From NCBI GenBank assembly GCA_002081555.1, contig KV921180.1:1-35185 (forward strand): a DNA stretch of 35,185 bases, given 5' to 3'. The notes beneath the pieces were generated by a model. It was not told where the DNA came from. It saw only the letters and a program-made list of their open reading frames with translations, and ran no database searches. The stretch is from Protostelium mycophagum. Taxonomy: Eukaryota; Evosea; Variosea; Protosteliida; Protosteliaceae. The translations under genes and the position numbers were made by a program. This document shows, one piece after another, positions 11,216 through 22,300 of the stretch; position 1 is the first letter of the stretch; the number at the start of each line of letters is the position of its first letter.

Positions 11216-12816
11216 TCACATGATTATACATCTTCTTTTGTCTTCTTCTACAGGCTCAGGCTCAGGCTCAGGCTCACTTTCCCAGCCCAGCATCTGCCGC
11301 AGTGGTGCGGCAAGCATAGATTTCGGTCGCTCTGGCATCTTCTCGAGGACCCGAATGTGTAGTGGACCCTCACGTAATATGACGTCATCGACTGCCCAGT
11401 TGTAGAGAGCGGGGGAGGCTGACGGCCCGAAACAATTCAATTCTATCAAGTAGATCTATTTAAATCAAAGTTCTTCAAAAATAGATGTATCACCTTGTCT
11501 GGACCAACAGCAAAATCGGCGGTGTAACTCGACATTGAAATCAGAGGTTTAATCTACAACTCGTCAGCTACATCGCTAAACACAGGCTTCACCTCTTCAA
11601 AGAAATCCAAGACCCTCCTCTGTATGTCGATTTTGCTGGCTGCAATCTCCTTCACGTAGCAAGATTTGAAATATTGTGTCAAGCCTGTCATCTTTCCTTC
11701 GTGAATAAAAGACCGAAACTCCCATTCTGGCTGGATGGGCGTCCTGGGAGAGTTATTACGAGGATCTACAATTGATGTACGACCATTGTCGGATGACGAT
11801 GTTCATGTTCCAATTATTCGTGCCGCCGAGATTCAAAATCCTCACGAATAAATCCTGAAAAGGTCATCTACAACTCTCAACCCGAGAATTTAATTAATTC
11901 GTTTTCGTGAAATCTTACAACTACAACGAGGCAATACCTGATAGGACCTCCCGCTCCGGCACAAATAGTCGACAGCTTCGGCTCCCGAGTCGACGCGCAT
12001 CGCCTTGATGGCGGCCCTGACAATGGCAATCATGGACTTCTCTATGCTCTCTCCGGCGTCCAAAATGTTTTTCTCTTCTTCGAAAATGCGGAGGACCTGA
12101 TGTGATTGTCATCATTGTGGAAGAGCTACAACAGGCGGATTTCCATACAGCAGGAGCAGTGCAGCAGTCGCTATCACAGTGCACAATGAGTACACGCTGC
12201 AGTTTTAAATGTTTAACTGACGAATCGATGGTGTTTGAATCGCAACTGTATTGCTGCGGCTCTGCCGCAGTTGATGCCTCTACAACACTCCGTCGACATG
12301 ACGAAAGATGACATCATTGACATGTCGAGAGTGCAATCAGTAATTACGGATGTGGAATTAAATCTCACCTTGTCTTTTTCGCTGAGGACGACGTCTTTTG
12401 GACTTCTCGTGGAAAGCCGCACAAAAGCACCTTTATCTCCAAACTTTCTGATTTCCTGCACATTTATTAATTTAAGGTAATCCAAATAGAATATGAATGC
12501 AACAGTATCATCATGTTAAAGTGCATTAGGTGAAGATCTAATACCTGATCGATTCGCTCTTTCAGAGACTCTAATGCGGCGATCTTTTGTGGATCGGAAG
12601 ATATCTTCGTGGAATGATGTCTTCTGTCATCATAAGAGTCAACGATGCATTGTGCCTCCAGCTCGGAAAGAGGTAAAAAAGTGGTGGGAAAAGTGTAGTC
12701 TTTCAGTTTCTCGTACCTAAACATTTTAAGAACATGCAACAGCCATATTTAAGATACCATTGTTCGACGTCTGTCGGATCATCGATGAAAGTCTTCTCTG
12801 CTCTTGGGATGCTCAT
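11216..12816 (-). CDS. CDC123/D123-family ATP-grasp protein with C-terminal CaaX box
   Basis: Eight exons, in transcription order: 12758-12816, 12545-12716, 12369-12455, 11938-12096, 11784-11854, 11593-11743, 11494-11553, 11216-11455 (332 aa). D123-like landmarks are QWYEKLKDYTFPTTFLPLS, AFVRLSTRSPKDVV, an acidic EWEFRSFIHEGKMTGLTQYF block (family pattern EFRxFVxxxKLxxxSQ), IDIQRRVLDFFEE and a metal-binding-like YLIELNCFGPSASPALYNW. CDC123 proteins are ATP-grasp factors; yeast and human CDC123 promote eIF2 assembly. This one is a divergent paralogue whose target is unknown. After an EPEPEPEP run it ends DKRRCIIM, a CaaX prenylation motif with upstream basic residues, not typical of the family. 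Intron 12097-12368 is long and carries a GC hairpin. Confidence 0.72.
11251..11277 (-). repeat. In-frame hexanucleotide repeat encoding Glu-Pro
   Basis: About 4.5 copies of CAGGCT on the + strand (AGCCTG on the coding strand) encode alternating Glu-Pro in the tail of the CDC123-like protein, just before the CaaX box. Length variation by replication slippage would be expected. Confidence 0.7.
12254..12270. repeat. GC hairpin in an intron
   Basis: CTGCGGC-TCT-GCCGCAG forms a perfect 7-bp stem with a 3-nt loop inside the long intron 12097-12368 of the CDC123-like gene. It is one of a dispersed set (see findings). Confidence 0.7.
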
Positions 12817-13495
12817 GTTGTGCTTTCTTCTGTCTGATTGTCTCTTCCGTTGACGATTCACCGAATGGTCGTAACAAATGTGGCACTTGTAGAATGCATA
12901 TAAATAAATCAACAAAAATACAATAAAGAATTGACTTTAAATTATATGACTATTTTTGGACTATAAACAGTTTCCAATCACATTTGAACAACTTCAGAAT
13001 AAAGGTAAGAGAGTTCAACAGAAATTTCAAAATACACAGAAAGACACCAAAGAGAAGGAGTGACCACAAAGACACAAAGACCAAGAGAACCCCACCATAA
13101 TATTATGAAGATTTCACCACCACAAGTAATCTAGAATGAGGTTCACCTTTGATGATTTACATTTACTCATTTGAATAAAATGAAATGAAATATCACTGAC
13201 GAAAATTTTTTGTATTTGGTTTTTTATATTTGCAACAATAAAGAACATCTTCAGGGACACTTGAGTTCTAACTCACAGACAGATATTCACAACAATATCC
13301 ATTCTAAAAATCCTTTGATGTTATATTCTGCTGCTTTTAAACATTTATATATGTACGGGGATGAAATATTGTGCACAAGAAAAGTGTTCCTCTCTCGGCC
13401 TCAACCGAAATGATGATTGTCACTCCTGAGCGAATAACGTCACTTGGAACATGTACATCCAAACCTTGCTCTAATCATACAGTCTTAAAAAGTGT
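12817..13495. other. AT-rich intergenic region
   Basis: This lies between two minus-strand genes and holds the promoter of the CDC123-like gene and downstream sequence of the small TM protein gene. It has A-rich runs and a loosely repeated AAGACACAAAGACC-like purine-rich patch near 13040-13095. No coding evidence. Confidence 0.4.
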
Positions 13496-14084
13496 TTATC
13501 TCCTCCGTGGTTGAGGATTTAATGCCGCGGTGATCATTTGGGAGAGGTCGATCAGACCCAAAAAGTCGGCTGTGATGGCCAGTGATATCAGAATCAAAAC
13601 GGAATAGAAGGCTCTTTTGGAATTCTCCCATCGTATTTGTCTGATCTCAAATTCTTTATCGATATCAGCTGTGAATTAAAATTATGATCAGAATCAGAGC
13701 TTACTCTTGCGTTCTATTTGTGTATTTAGTGCGTCGCGTTCTTTTCTCTTCAGAGCCCTTTCTCATTTCAGTGGTTCTCTTTAAAAAATCTCACTTTTTG
13801 TATGGTTCGGGCTCATCATCCATCTCTCTCTCGATCTCTTTGAGGTCCTTGCTTAATTGAAGGAACTCATTCTCGAGGACTCTGACTCTCTCTTCGCTGT
13901 CCATTATGTGATGTGATTTTTGTGTCACGTGGCCGACATCGCGAAAGCTGAAATTTTTAATTTTCAAATTGAAATTTGTCACCCACCGTGTAACCGCCTT
14001 TTGGGAGGGGGTGGAAGTTGGGAGCCCATTTCCAGTGAACACCAAGTAATATTTTTCCATCTGACGGTTTTCTCGGTGGATCAT
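13496..14084 (-). CDS. Small coiled-coil protein with one C-terminal transmembrane segment
   Basis: Four exons, in transcription order: 13987-14084, 13795-13947, 13705-13757, 13496-13668 (158 aa). The start is MIHRENRQMEKYYLVF; the second Met at 14060 is also possible. The middle is heptad-like and charged (ERVRVLENEFLQLSKDLKEI, ALKRKERDALNTQIERK). A hydrophobic helix follows (AFYSVLILISLAITADFLGL) and then a short basic end (PQPRRR). The layout of coiled coil, single TM and short tail recalls tail-anchored ER proteins and loosely the CCDC167 family; that comparison is weak. The start codon is only 14 bp from that of the divergent ankyrin gene. Confidence 0.6.
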
Positions 14085-14098
14085 GAGAACGCCACACA

Positions 14099-15754
14099 AT
14101 GACACACAGAAGCAACAGGACGACGCTCAACGAATACGACGTAGAAGTAAGTGATGTTCTTGTGTAACAATGATCACTAAGGATGATTAGAGTCTTCGCT
14201 TATCTAGCAAGTTGAGAGATCTCAATAGCAGAAAGAAGAAAGCTGTGGACAATGAGGACTACTCGCTTTCCTCCAGCATCCAATCTCAAATCCAAAAGAC
14301 TCAATCAGAATTGAATCACAGAAGCATAGCTTCTTTGGAAGCTGCCCTCGAGTACGTCACTTCATCTGTAACATGTACAATTCTTCGATTTGAGCTTCAA
14401 CCATGACGACTCAAATAAAGCCATAATATCTTCCATATGATTGTTCGTCGAACCGACAGAACAGCTTACCCGTCCTAATGATGATCAGCGTCGCCATCAA
14501 AGAGACCAGCCCGACTTTGGAGACCTCGCCCACCATGGCTCCTGCTGACTTACAAGCTTGTGGACCACAGTTTCCGGACCCACTTCACAAGCACAAAAAT
14601 CAACACGTCTCTGTGTCCATTACGAACACTTACAGAGGCACCTCCCGCAACCGGCCACAGTTCCCTCAGGATGGGAGGTAGCGTCGTGATGTGATGGACT
14701 TGAGGTGAACTTCTACAGGCTGTACGACGCGGCGAGATCTGACAGGATGAATGACCTGATGGAACTGGTTGCTAATGGTGAGGACATCAACTCTTTGGAC
14801 TTTAAGACGGGGTCTTCAGCCCTTCATGGAGCTTGTGAGAATCCATCTGCAATCGGTATTGTCAGGTGAATAGAAAATATGCCAAATGTGTCAATTTGAC
14901 ATCGCAGGTACCTCTTGAATGCTGGAGCAGTTATAGACATTAAAAACAGAAGAGGGGAGACCCCATTACATATCTCCACCCAGAAGAGGTGCAAAACTCA
15001 AATCTTTTTGACGGGAAATGATTGTTTAGGTGTGACAAGGCCACGTCCATGTTGTTGGAGATGGGTGCAGATCTCCACCAGATCGACAATATGGGAATAT
15101 CCAGTTTGGATCACGTGAGCAGATACCCCACATATCACGCCGAATTAATAGGTAGGTCCATTCTTTTGAGGAATTTCAAAAATTATGGTGATTCTCATGG
15201 TGACAGAAACCTATACCACTATGCGAGGAGTGAAAGTAAATCAGGAGGTGCAACAGAAAGCAGCAGAAGAAGCCTTCACAGTTGATATGGAGGAAGTAAA
15301 AGTATATCTCAGGACTGGCCCAAGTATGTTATTTGTCCTGCAAAAAGATGAGAGGCAAGTTTTCCGTACTTGAAATTGCCATATCATAAACATTTAACCC
15401 AGCCTCGCAAAAATGACATAAAAAATGTAAAATTGAAATATTGATAATAAAAATAGGTCTGACTCTGTTGTTTTGCGCATGTGCGAGAGGCTCGGTATTT
15501 CTAAAATTGCAGAGCATCTGGAGATCGCAGAGCGCGTCATGGAAAAAGGCAAGTCTACAACGAGACGTTCTTTGCTAAAACTTACAGACAGGAGCATACC
15601 TGGCAAGGATGCCCTCAACGGACTACAAAAGCTCTGGCCTAATGACGACCCGAAGTATTGTAAATTTATGTTGAGGATTCAGAGAGGATCACCCGCACAT
15701 GCACAGATGATGTTCAGAGAGCTCCTGTACGGGCAATTCAAATCATTTGTATGA
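14099..15754 (+). CDS. Coiled-coil and ankyrin-repeat protein
   Basis: Nine exons: 14099-14146, 14191-14351, 14489-14677, 14719-14865, 14908-14988, 15030-15151, 15207-15354, 15457-15548, 15588-15754 (384 aa). The N-terminus is a likely coiled coil (SSKLRDLNSRKKKAVDNEDY, SIQSQIQKTQSELNHR). A Pro/Thr-rich linker and ankyrin repeats follow (LYDAARSDRMNDLMELVANG, YLLNAGAVIDIKNRRGETPL, MLLEMGADLHQIDNMGISSL). The C-terminal third is helical and unassigned (SVVLRMCERLGISKIAEHLE, KDALNGLQKLWPNDDPKYC). Introns 15355-15456 and 15549-15587 begin with AG|GCAAGT, i.e. GC-AG introns. The last is 39 bp and stop-free in frame, so its retention would simply add 13 residues. The role is probably protein-protein interaction; no partner is implied by the sequence. 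Confidence 0.72.
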
Positions 15755-16187
15755 GATGTTTAATAAATACTTTTGTTCATCGTCACTTGATCTCTGCACA
15801 GTATATACGAGAAAATTAAAATCTGCTCACATCGACAAAAATTGAATTTCTGCAAAGAAAGGTTCAAATCTATTCTCATAATTTGATTCTTTATTCACTT
15901 AGTGCGCTTGTGGAAGATTCAACCTATGCGTGGAGAATCACAACCTTTTTTGAACAGGCACAATTTATCGCATTTACGCGGTGTTGCCACCTGCCACCTG
16001 CAGAATCGACCACCATAAATCACTGGCTTCTAAAAATCCTTCACATCCCTTCCACACATCACTCTGTTGAGAGGCCTGGAAGTGGTGACATCCCCTTCTT
16101 CAGAACAGCAGGATCAAAAAACAACCAAAAAAATCGGTTGTCTTTTTGGTGGAATCACATTTTATTTTCGGACCAAACACAGACAAG
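15755..16187 (+). other. Intergenic region and leader of the CAP/LD gene
   Basis: No coding feature is seen. It includes a CCACCTGCCACCTGC direct repeat near 15988-16002 and an A-rich run (AAAAAACAACCAAAAAAATC) about 70 bp before the start codon of the next gene. Confidence 0.35.
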
Positions 16188-17800
16188 ATGGCCGATCCCC
16201 TTGCTGATCTCGACGATCTTTTAGAGGAACTCGATCGCTCTGCGAAGCCCGCACAAAGGGACTCTCTACCACCTCCAATCTCCGATTCTCGCCCTCAATC
16301 GACTGCTTATGTAAGTCACTATTGTTTATTTCTTTTCACAGACATCCATATCGACTCTCCATTTTGTCACGTCTGGAAGTTATTGATTCGATCAGCCCAG
16401 ACAACCCATCAGCGGAAATTGGAGTTCTGCTGCCTCTCAATTACCTCCTCCAGTAGAGGATTATTCTATCCCATCTAGTTCCTCGCACCACAGCTTGGAA
16501 TCCAATACATATGCCCCTCCTCCAGTCGCGGCTGCTCCTCCCAAGGCATCAGGTGCGTGAAATATTGAACAATCTAGAACAAAATATTCGTTGTGTTAAT
16601 CTCATCCTCACAGGAGGAAGCGACGCTTGGAAAAATGAACTTGACGATCTCCTATCTGAATTATCGGTTTCATCTGCTCCTCCTCCAGCAGCTGCACCAG
16701 TGAACGCCTATGTTCCCAGATCGCAACCAGCTCCTGCACCATACGTCGCTGCTCCTGCACCCGCACCATATGCCGCAGCTCCTGCACCATACACCGCTGC
16801 GCCAGTCCCTTACAGCGCTCCAGCATATAACCCAGCGTCTCCCTCTTACACACCTCCCCAATCCTCTTACAATTCTCAGTCCTCGTATGTCCCTCCTCAA
16901 ACTTCATACGGCGCTCCTTCTTATGGTTATTCCGCAGCACCAGCTCCATACCAGCCCCCTCAGCAGGTGATCATCCTAAATCATTTCGTAATCATCACCC
17001 AATACCAAACCAATACAATCTGATCACGCGATGACGTCATCAGGCAGCATACACCAATCCTCGCCCTGCACCTACTGCACGTGCCCCCGCACCCGCACCC
17101 GTTGTGGTCAACCTGGGCCCTCCCATCCCCATAGAGTACTCTGCCGGATATCCAGTCACCCTCACTTCAGAAGAGCAGAACCTCATTCATGAACTAAACA
17201 GGGCCAGAACTAATCCTTACGGCTACGCCGAAGTTTTAGAAAAGGAAAGAAGACCTTACTTCAACGGAAAGCACCTCAAATTGCCCGGAACTAATGTTTT
17301 GCTTGTCACTGAGGTCAGTTGGCTGGTGTCTATGGAAAAAAATTGACGTCATGCAGGAGGGCGTCGCTGCTGTAGATGACGCCATCGCATTTTTAAGAGC
17401 ACAACAGCCACTGCCTCCCTTCAGAGTCAGCCCAGGAATGGTGAGCGCTGCCAAAGAGGCTCTCGCAGAAGTCGGCCCCACCGGTGACACCAGCTGCGAA
17501 TCCATCAAAAAGTGGGCCATTTTTTCTGTCTCGTTGTAGAACGACATATTTATTATTTATAGATTCGACAATTACGGAAGGTTCGAGCAGGAGGCCGTAG
17601 AGATCGCTTCTTTTGGAACCTCAGACGCCAGAGAGATTGTCCTCAGATTTGTGGTGTGTGACGGACAGCCCGACAGAGTCCAGAGGTCTTACATCTTCGA
17701 GCCCATCTACACCTGTATAGGTCTTGCGGTGGGAGAACACCGATCTGCATATAAGACTATGGCTTGCATTAGCTTCACGAAGGCTTTCCACCCCAAGTAA
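16188..17800 (+). CDS. CAP-domain protein with two paxillin-like LD motifs and a Pro/Ala-rich linker
   Basis: Six exons: 16188-16310, 16396-16552, 16614-16966, 17044-17313, 17357-17511, 17563-17800 (431 aa). It opens MADPLADLDDLLEELDR and repeats this later as WKNELDDLLSELSVSS. Both fit the LDxLLxxL pattern of paxillin LD motifs, which bind FAK/vinculin-type partners. A low-complexity stretch rich in Pro, Ala and Tyr follows. The C-terminal ~200 residues match the CAP/SCP superfamily (LIHELNRARTNPYGYAEVLE, AIAFLRAQQPLPPFRVSPGM, REIVLRFVVCDGQPDRVQRS, IFEPIYTCIGLAVGEHRS). The usual catalytic-like His and GSDGS segment is replaced (TSCESIKKFDNYGRF). There is no signal peptide, unlike most CAP proteins. 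I infer an intracellular adaptor. Confidence 0.75.
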
Positions 17801-17899
17801 ACAATAAATCAATGCCATTAGAGTCTCGGGGCTGCTGTAAACACAAGAGTGCAGAATAATGTTTGGACAGATCAAAAATCTTTGTGAAAATACACCTCT

Positions 17900-18752
17900 T
17901 TATTTGTACAGGGAAATCGAGACGTCTTTGGTCATTCCGTTGAGACTTGCAGTGATTTTTGGGTCGGCGAGGGCAAACTCTTTAAACTCTTCGAAAGATA
18001 ATTTCCCGTCCTTGTTGAGATCGAGAATTTCGAATGCGTTTTCTGAATGGGTTCATTCTATGGTGATGTGTTATGTCTTTACCCGCAAAAAGATGAGACA
18101 TCTCTTGTGAAAATTCTTTGATGTACTCATCGGTGACCTCAGGATCATTTTGTGTCGATTGGAGAGCTCTATAACCTGCTTCCCACCCGAACATGAACAT
18201 CTCGGCTAACTCTTCTTTTGTGATGAAACCGTTGCCGTCGAGGTCGTATGCTTGGAAGGACACTGTGATTGTCAAACGATGCCTCCATATCTGATCACCT
18301 CACATTTCAACTTTTCCTCTGGAGTGCCTTTACATAAGAGAGATAATCCAGATAAAAACTCTTTCTGATCGATTGTGCCACTGCGATCTTTGTCGAGGAG
18401 ATTGAAAAGACGATCAACAAAGGGAGAATCATCAAGGTTCTTAAGCCCAGCTTTCTGGAGGAGGCCAAGCCCTTTCTTGAAATTATCTCTGTCGAGGGGA
18501 ACTTTTCCATTTTGTGATAAGCTCATAAAGGTCTCATGTAAAGATGTGACTTCCACTTGATCGACTGACAGCATTAAACGTGATGCTGAGAGAAATACGT
18601 GACTCACAGTGCGTTTCTGCCTGCAGTTGCTTCACCAGGGCTGTTTGTTTATCCTCTCTGCTTCCTCTTCTAGAGGCTGCGACATCAGTTTAAAATTGTG
18701 ATGTTTTATCACCTGATGCATTCTTCTCCTCTTTTGTTCCTTTGGCGCCCAT
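17900..18752 (-). CDS. EF-hand calcium-binding protein, possibly N-myristoylated
   Basis: Five exons, in transcription order: 18713-18752, 18608-18676, 18304-18564, 18083-18262, 17900-18042 (230 aa). Three canonical EF-hand loops are visible: DKDRSGTIDQKEF, DLDGNGFITKEEL and DLNKDGKLSFEEF. A degenerate N-terminal unit (SLSQNGKVPLDRDNF) precedes them. KLSFQAYDLDGNG recalls calcineurin-B and CBL-type sensors. The N-terminus MGAKGTKEEK has Gly2 and Thr6, which fits N-myristoylation. The third segment has a long insertion between its two EF halves (MFGWEAGYRALQSTQNDPEV). It is probably a membrane-associated Ca2+ sensor. The gene converges with the CAP gene (99 bp apart). Confidence 0.82.
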
Positions 18753-19371
18753 GTTTGCAATGAGCTGTTCTGTGTCCTGAATGCATCTTTGACATGATTG
18801 TAGATGAAGTATATCAAAAATGAATAATTTGATAAGATGAAGAGTGCTGTCATTCTACAACGAGAATCCTCCCACAAACGAGATTTTCCGAAGGGAACCA
18901 AACCACAAGGAGGGCCAGACAACGGCTGCATTAATTGCATAGGAGGCCTTGAGGGATCTCACCGGGAAAGGAAACAATCCAAAAAAGACATTTGCAGCAT
19001 CCTATGCCAGTTGCAGCTCTTCAAATAAATGCGTGGTGCTCTCTGTCAGCCCACAGTTTCCTCGAGTGCGTACATCTTTAAGACGTTTTATATCTCCTTC
19101 CAAACGAAAACGAACGTTCGTCTGTGGTTTCCATAGTTATCTCGGTGTTTTCCCGATGTTCAGTCGACGAGAAGATTTGCAGCAGTGAGCCAGGGAGTGT
19201 CTTCTCGCAATTAAGAAGAGATTTTCAACCCGACTTCTTTGGCTGACTGCCACTTAGCGAGGTTCTTGTAATCAAAAAGCATTTTGGCAGACCGGATCTA
19301 GACCGATAGAATTTTTCCGGCGTACGAACCCGAAACAAAAGACCGGCGGAGCATCAGAGCATCGCCGCCCA
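18753..19371. promoter_or_regulatory. Divergent promoter region
   Basis: This separates the EF-hand gene (-) from the large receptor-like gene (+). No coding exon is supported. It contains one reversed copy of the recurrent word (TCTACAACGA at 18854-18863). The last 100 bp before 19372 is relatively GC-rich and should hold the leader of the receptor gene. Confidence 0.35.
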
Positions 19372-22300
19372 ATGGCCAACAGACAGCAGCTCACATTGGT
19401 TCTAGTATTATTGTCTTTATTTATATATACCGATGGTAAGTTCCTCTTTGTTGTTGAGAGACTTTATGATTGGAAAGAGATGTGAACGGTTAACAGGAGC
19501 GAGCGCTCCAGTAGCATTAGTTAGTAATATAACGTCTTCTGTCCTCGGAGTAGATTATACCATTGCAAAATTGAGAGCCACATTTTCAGAAGATGCCTAT
19601 CTCCCCCAAGGCGTGGCGTGTCAATTTTGTAATGCCTCAAGACCTGGACAAAGAACAAATTGTATATGTGATTACTCGGGACTTAACTCATCAACGTGTG
19701 GAATAACACAACCTGGTTGTCCTCCATGCCCTCTAAGTTCTTTGCAACCAAATTCAAAGACGAACTTCACCATATGTAACAGAACCGACTATACCCAGGT
19801 TGGTTGCCATCTGTATGTTTTCATGTCTCATGTTTTTCGAGGTTTTTTTCGATCAACCCTTCACCGTTAATCTTAGTGGAACAAATGCCCTTTTTTTCAG
19901 GATTTATAATGATCAACCGTGTAATGCCATGGTCGCAGAAGTGGTGACAACACAAGGGAGACTTTCCATCTCTTCTTTTGCTGCAGATTATAGACCTTTT
20001 TGGGCAGCAAACGCCCAAAATCCATTCGATTTTTGGAAATCATTCTACGATGGTTCATACAGCTACGTCTGTCCAAGTCAACCGGTGCGCTTTTCATCTA
20101 TTGTCTTTGGATCATTTTTCTGATGGAATCAGGCCTTGGATACTTCTACTCTTCGTGCTTTTGGAACAGGAACAACCGAACTCGCCATCTTCTATTCTGG
20201 TCTGTGGACAACAACCCCCCTCACTACGAGTACCATCACTTTAAGAAGAGTTCCCATCACCCAGATCAATCCAGGGTGAGTCTCATTTTTCTCAGAATAA
20301 ATCATCACTTTTCTGATCTGAAACAGCCCACAATGTCCTTCCCCAACTCCTGGAAACCTCCCTTGCATGCAGGAGAAACTCCAATACCAGCTATCTGCCT
20401 CCTCCGGGACGACCATCTATGCATACCCACTCCTCGGCTGTCGGATGATCACCATGAACCTCCGTTACTATTTTGTCGGTGCCGTCGTGTCTTTTACCGA
20501 CGACATCACCGATCTGAATGTGACCAAGCCCATCTACTCATCCTCTAAATACGCAGACGCCTACAGGAAATACACCGGTTCATTCTGCCCTGTAAACGGC
20601 CAGAGCACCAGCTACCTCATCGTGAGGATAGACGTCGCTGCTTCAACCGCCAAAGCTTATCCCACTTATTTTGTCATCGACTCGACACCTCTTCCGACAT
20701 TTTTGAGCGATGCCAACCCTTTATTCAGACTGAAGAGGTTCAATCAGCTGGAATCATACGAAGGGTTCGACTATGCCACTCTTGTGTCTTTAAAGATGCC
20801 CTCTTCCACCATGCGATGTGATCCCGGATCACAAAATAATCAGCAGAATGGATGTGCCGATTTCTACCACCCATCAACGAATTTTCAAACACCGGTGGTC
20901 CCCTACCCACAGTGGCTTTCCGCCCCCATCAGTACGTTTCGAATTCAATTTTTTCTAATCGTTTTCTAATCTTTTTAGACGCGATCTCCGCCGCCGATCC
21001 GAAATATCTGGCCCCGGTAAACAACGTCACGGACACCATCAATGCCATCTACAACCCCACAGCCCAGCAGAACACCATCACAACTTATGTCTTATTGGAC
21101 TACTACTCCCAATACCAAGAGACAGTCGTGACCCGCTACCAAGACATCCTCAACGGACAATTGTCCATACAGGGTATCGTCAATTCCGCAGGTCTTCCGC
21201 TCACCGCGACCGTCCCGATATCGGCCCCGACACCTTACTGTAACGTGTCAGCGTATGATAACGTGGTGGGTATGTACACTTCCACGATGGGAAAATTCAA
21301 CTCGACCACGGATCAGCCATCCGTCTCCGCCCTCAGAATAAAGGTGGAGGCGCTCTTGACTCTGCCCGGGTATCAGGACTGTATCGGTGCTTTGGATACT
21401 TTTTCCAACCCGTTGGGAACGGCTTCCTACCAGGTGAAATTTCGACGGAATTACACTGGATGACGATTGTAGATTGCCGCGTGTAACCGTACCGAAGGGT
21501 CTCCGGGTTATAACTCGGACCCGTGTTGTAGTGCACAGGCCGCGTGGAATGACGTCTGCTCTTTGGCCAACACCTTCACTTTTCCCACTGCTATTGCTAA
21601 TTCTACCATCATTCCTCAGGTGAATGTCTATTACTTTCGAGTGTTGATATGCGGACACTGTGTTGTTCTATTAAAAATGGGAAGAAGTGCATCTGTCGCT
21701 ATACGTTAGTGTTGACAGATTTACGTCTTCACAATGTCTGCATTTTCTGCAGCTCCGCTGCAGCAATAGATACACTTGAAAGAAATACTGCGTCTCATTC
21801 CAATGAAACTAATGTCCGCCAGGTCTGCACCAGACCCGATTGTGTCTCAGCACTCGTGTCCAGTTATTTCCAAGAGAAGCAAGGAATTAGATGTGCCACA
21901 TCCGTCCAACTCACTGACGAATACCGACTACTCAACTACCGAAGATTGAGATTATGCTCCAAGCAAATCTACGGAAGCTCTGGGCTGTGGTACGGATCCG
22001 GGCGCGGGAACCTCACCTGCGTTGTAGACAGCGACTGTCCCACCGGGGTCACCTGTGACATGATAGCGAGGGAGTGTGTCCAGTTCACACAGAGTCAACT
22101 CGAGCAGATGTATTTCACTTGCGTCTTTAGCGGTTTGGGAAATATAGACCAGCAGTACTTTGCCAATTTGGTTGGCCTCCCGTTGTCCAGCACCCCAGAC
22201 GCTTTGGCCACTGCCTACAGATTGAACGGAAAGGGGCAGAGGTGACGAATTTTCTCTCAGTTTTCGCTGACATCTCCAAGATGTTTCAACGTGGCCGACC

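Noticed and set aside
16608-16949. Long minus-strand frames over the Pro/Ala-rich linker
   Set aside because: They are complements of repetitive CCT/GCA codons of the CAP/LD gene; composition artefact.
18837-19188. Plus-strand frames upstream of the large receptor gene
   Set aside because: They are short, lack splice-consistent continuation and are not protein-like; treated as divergent promoter DNA.
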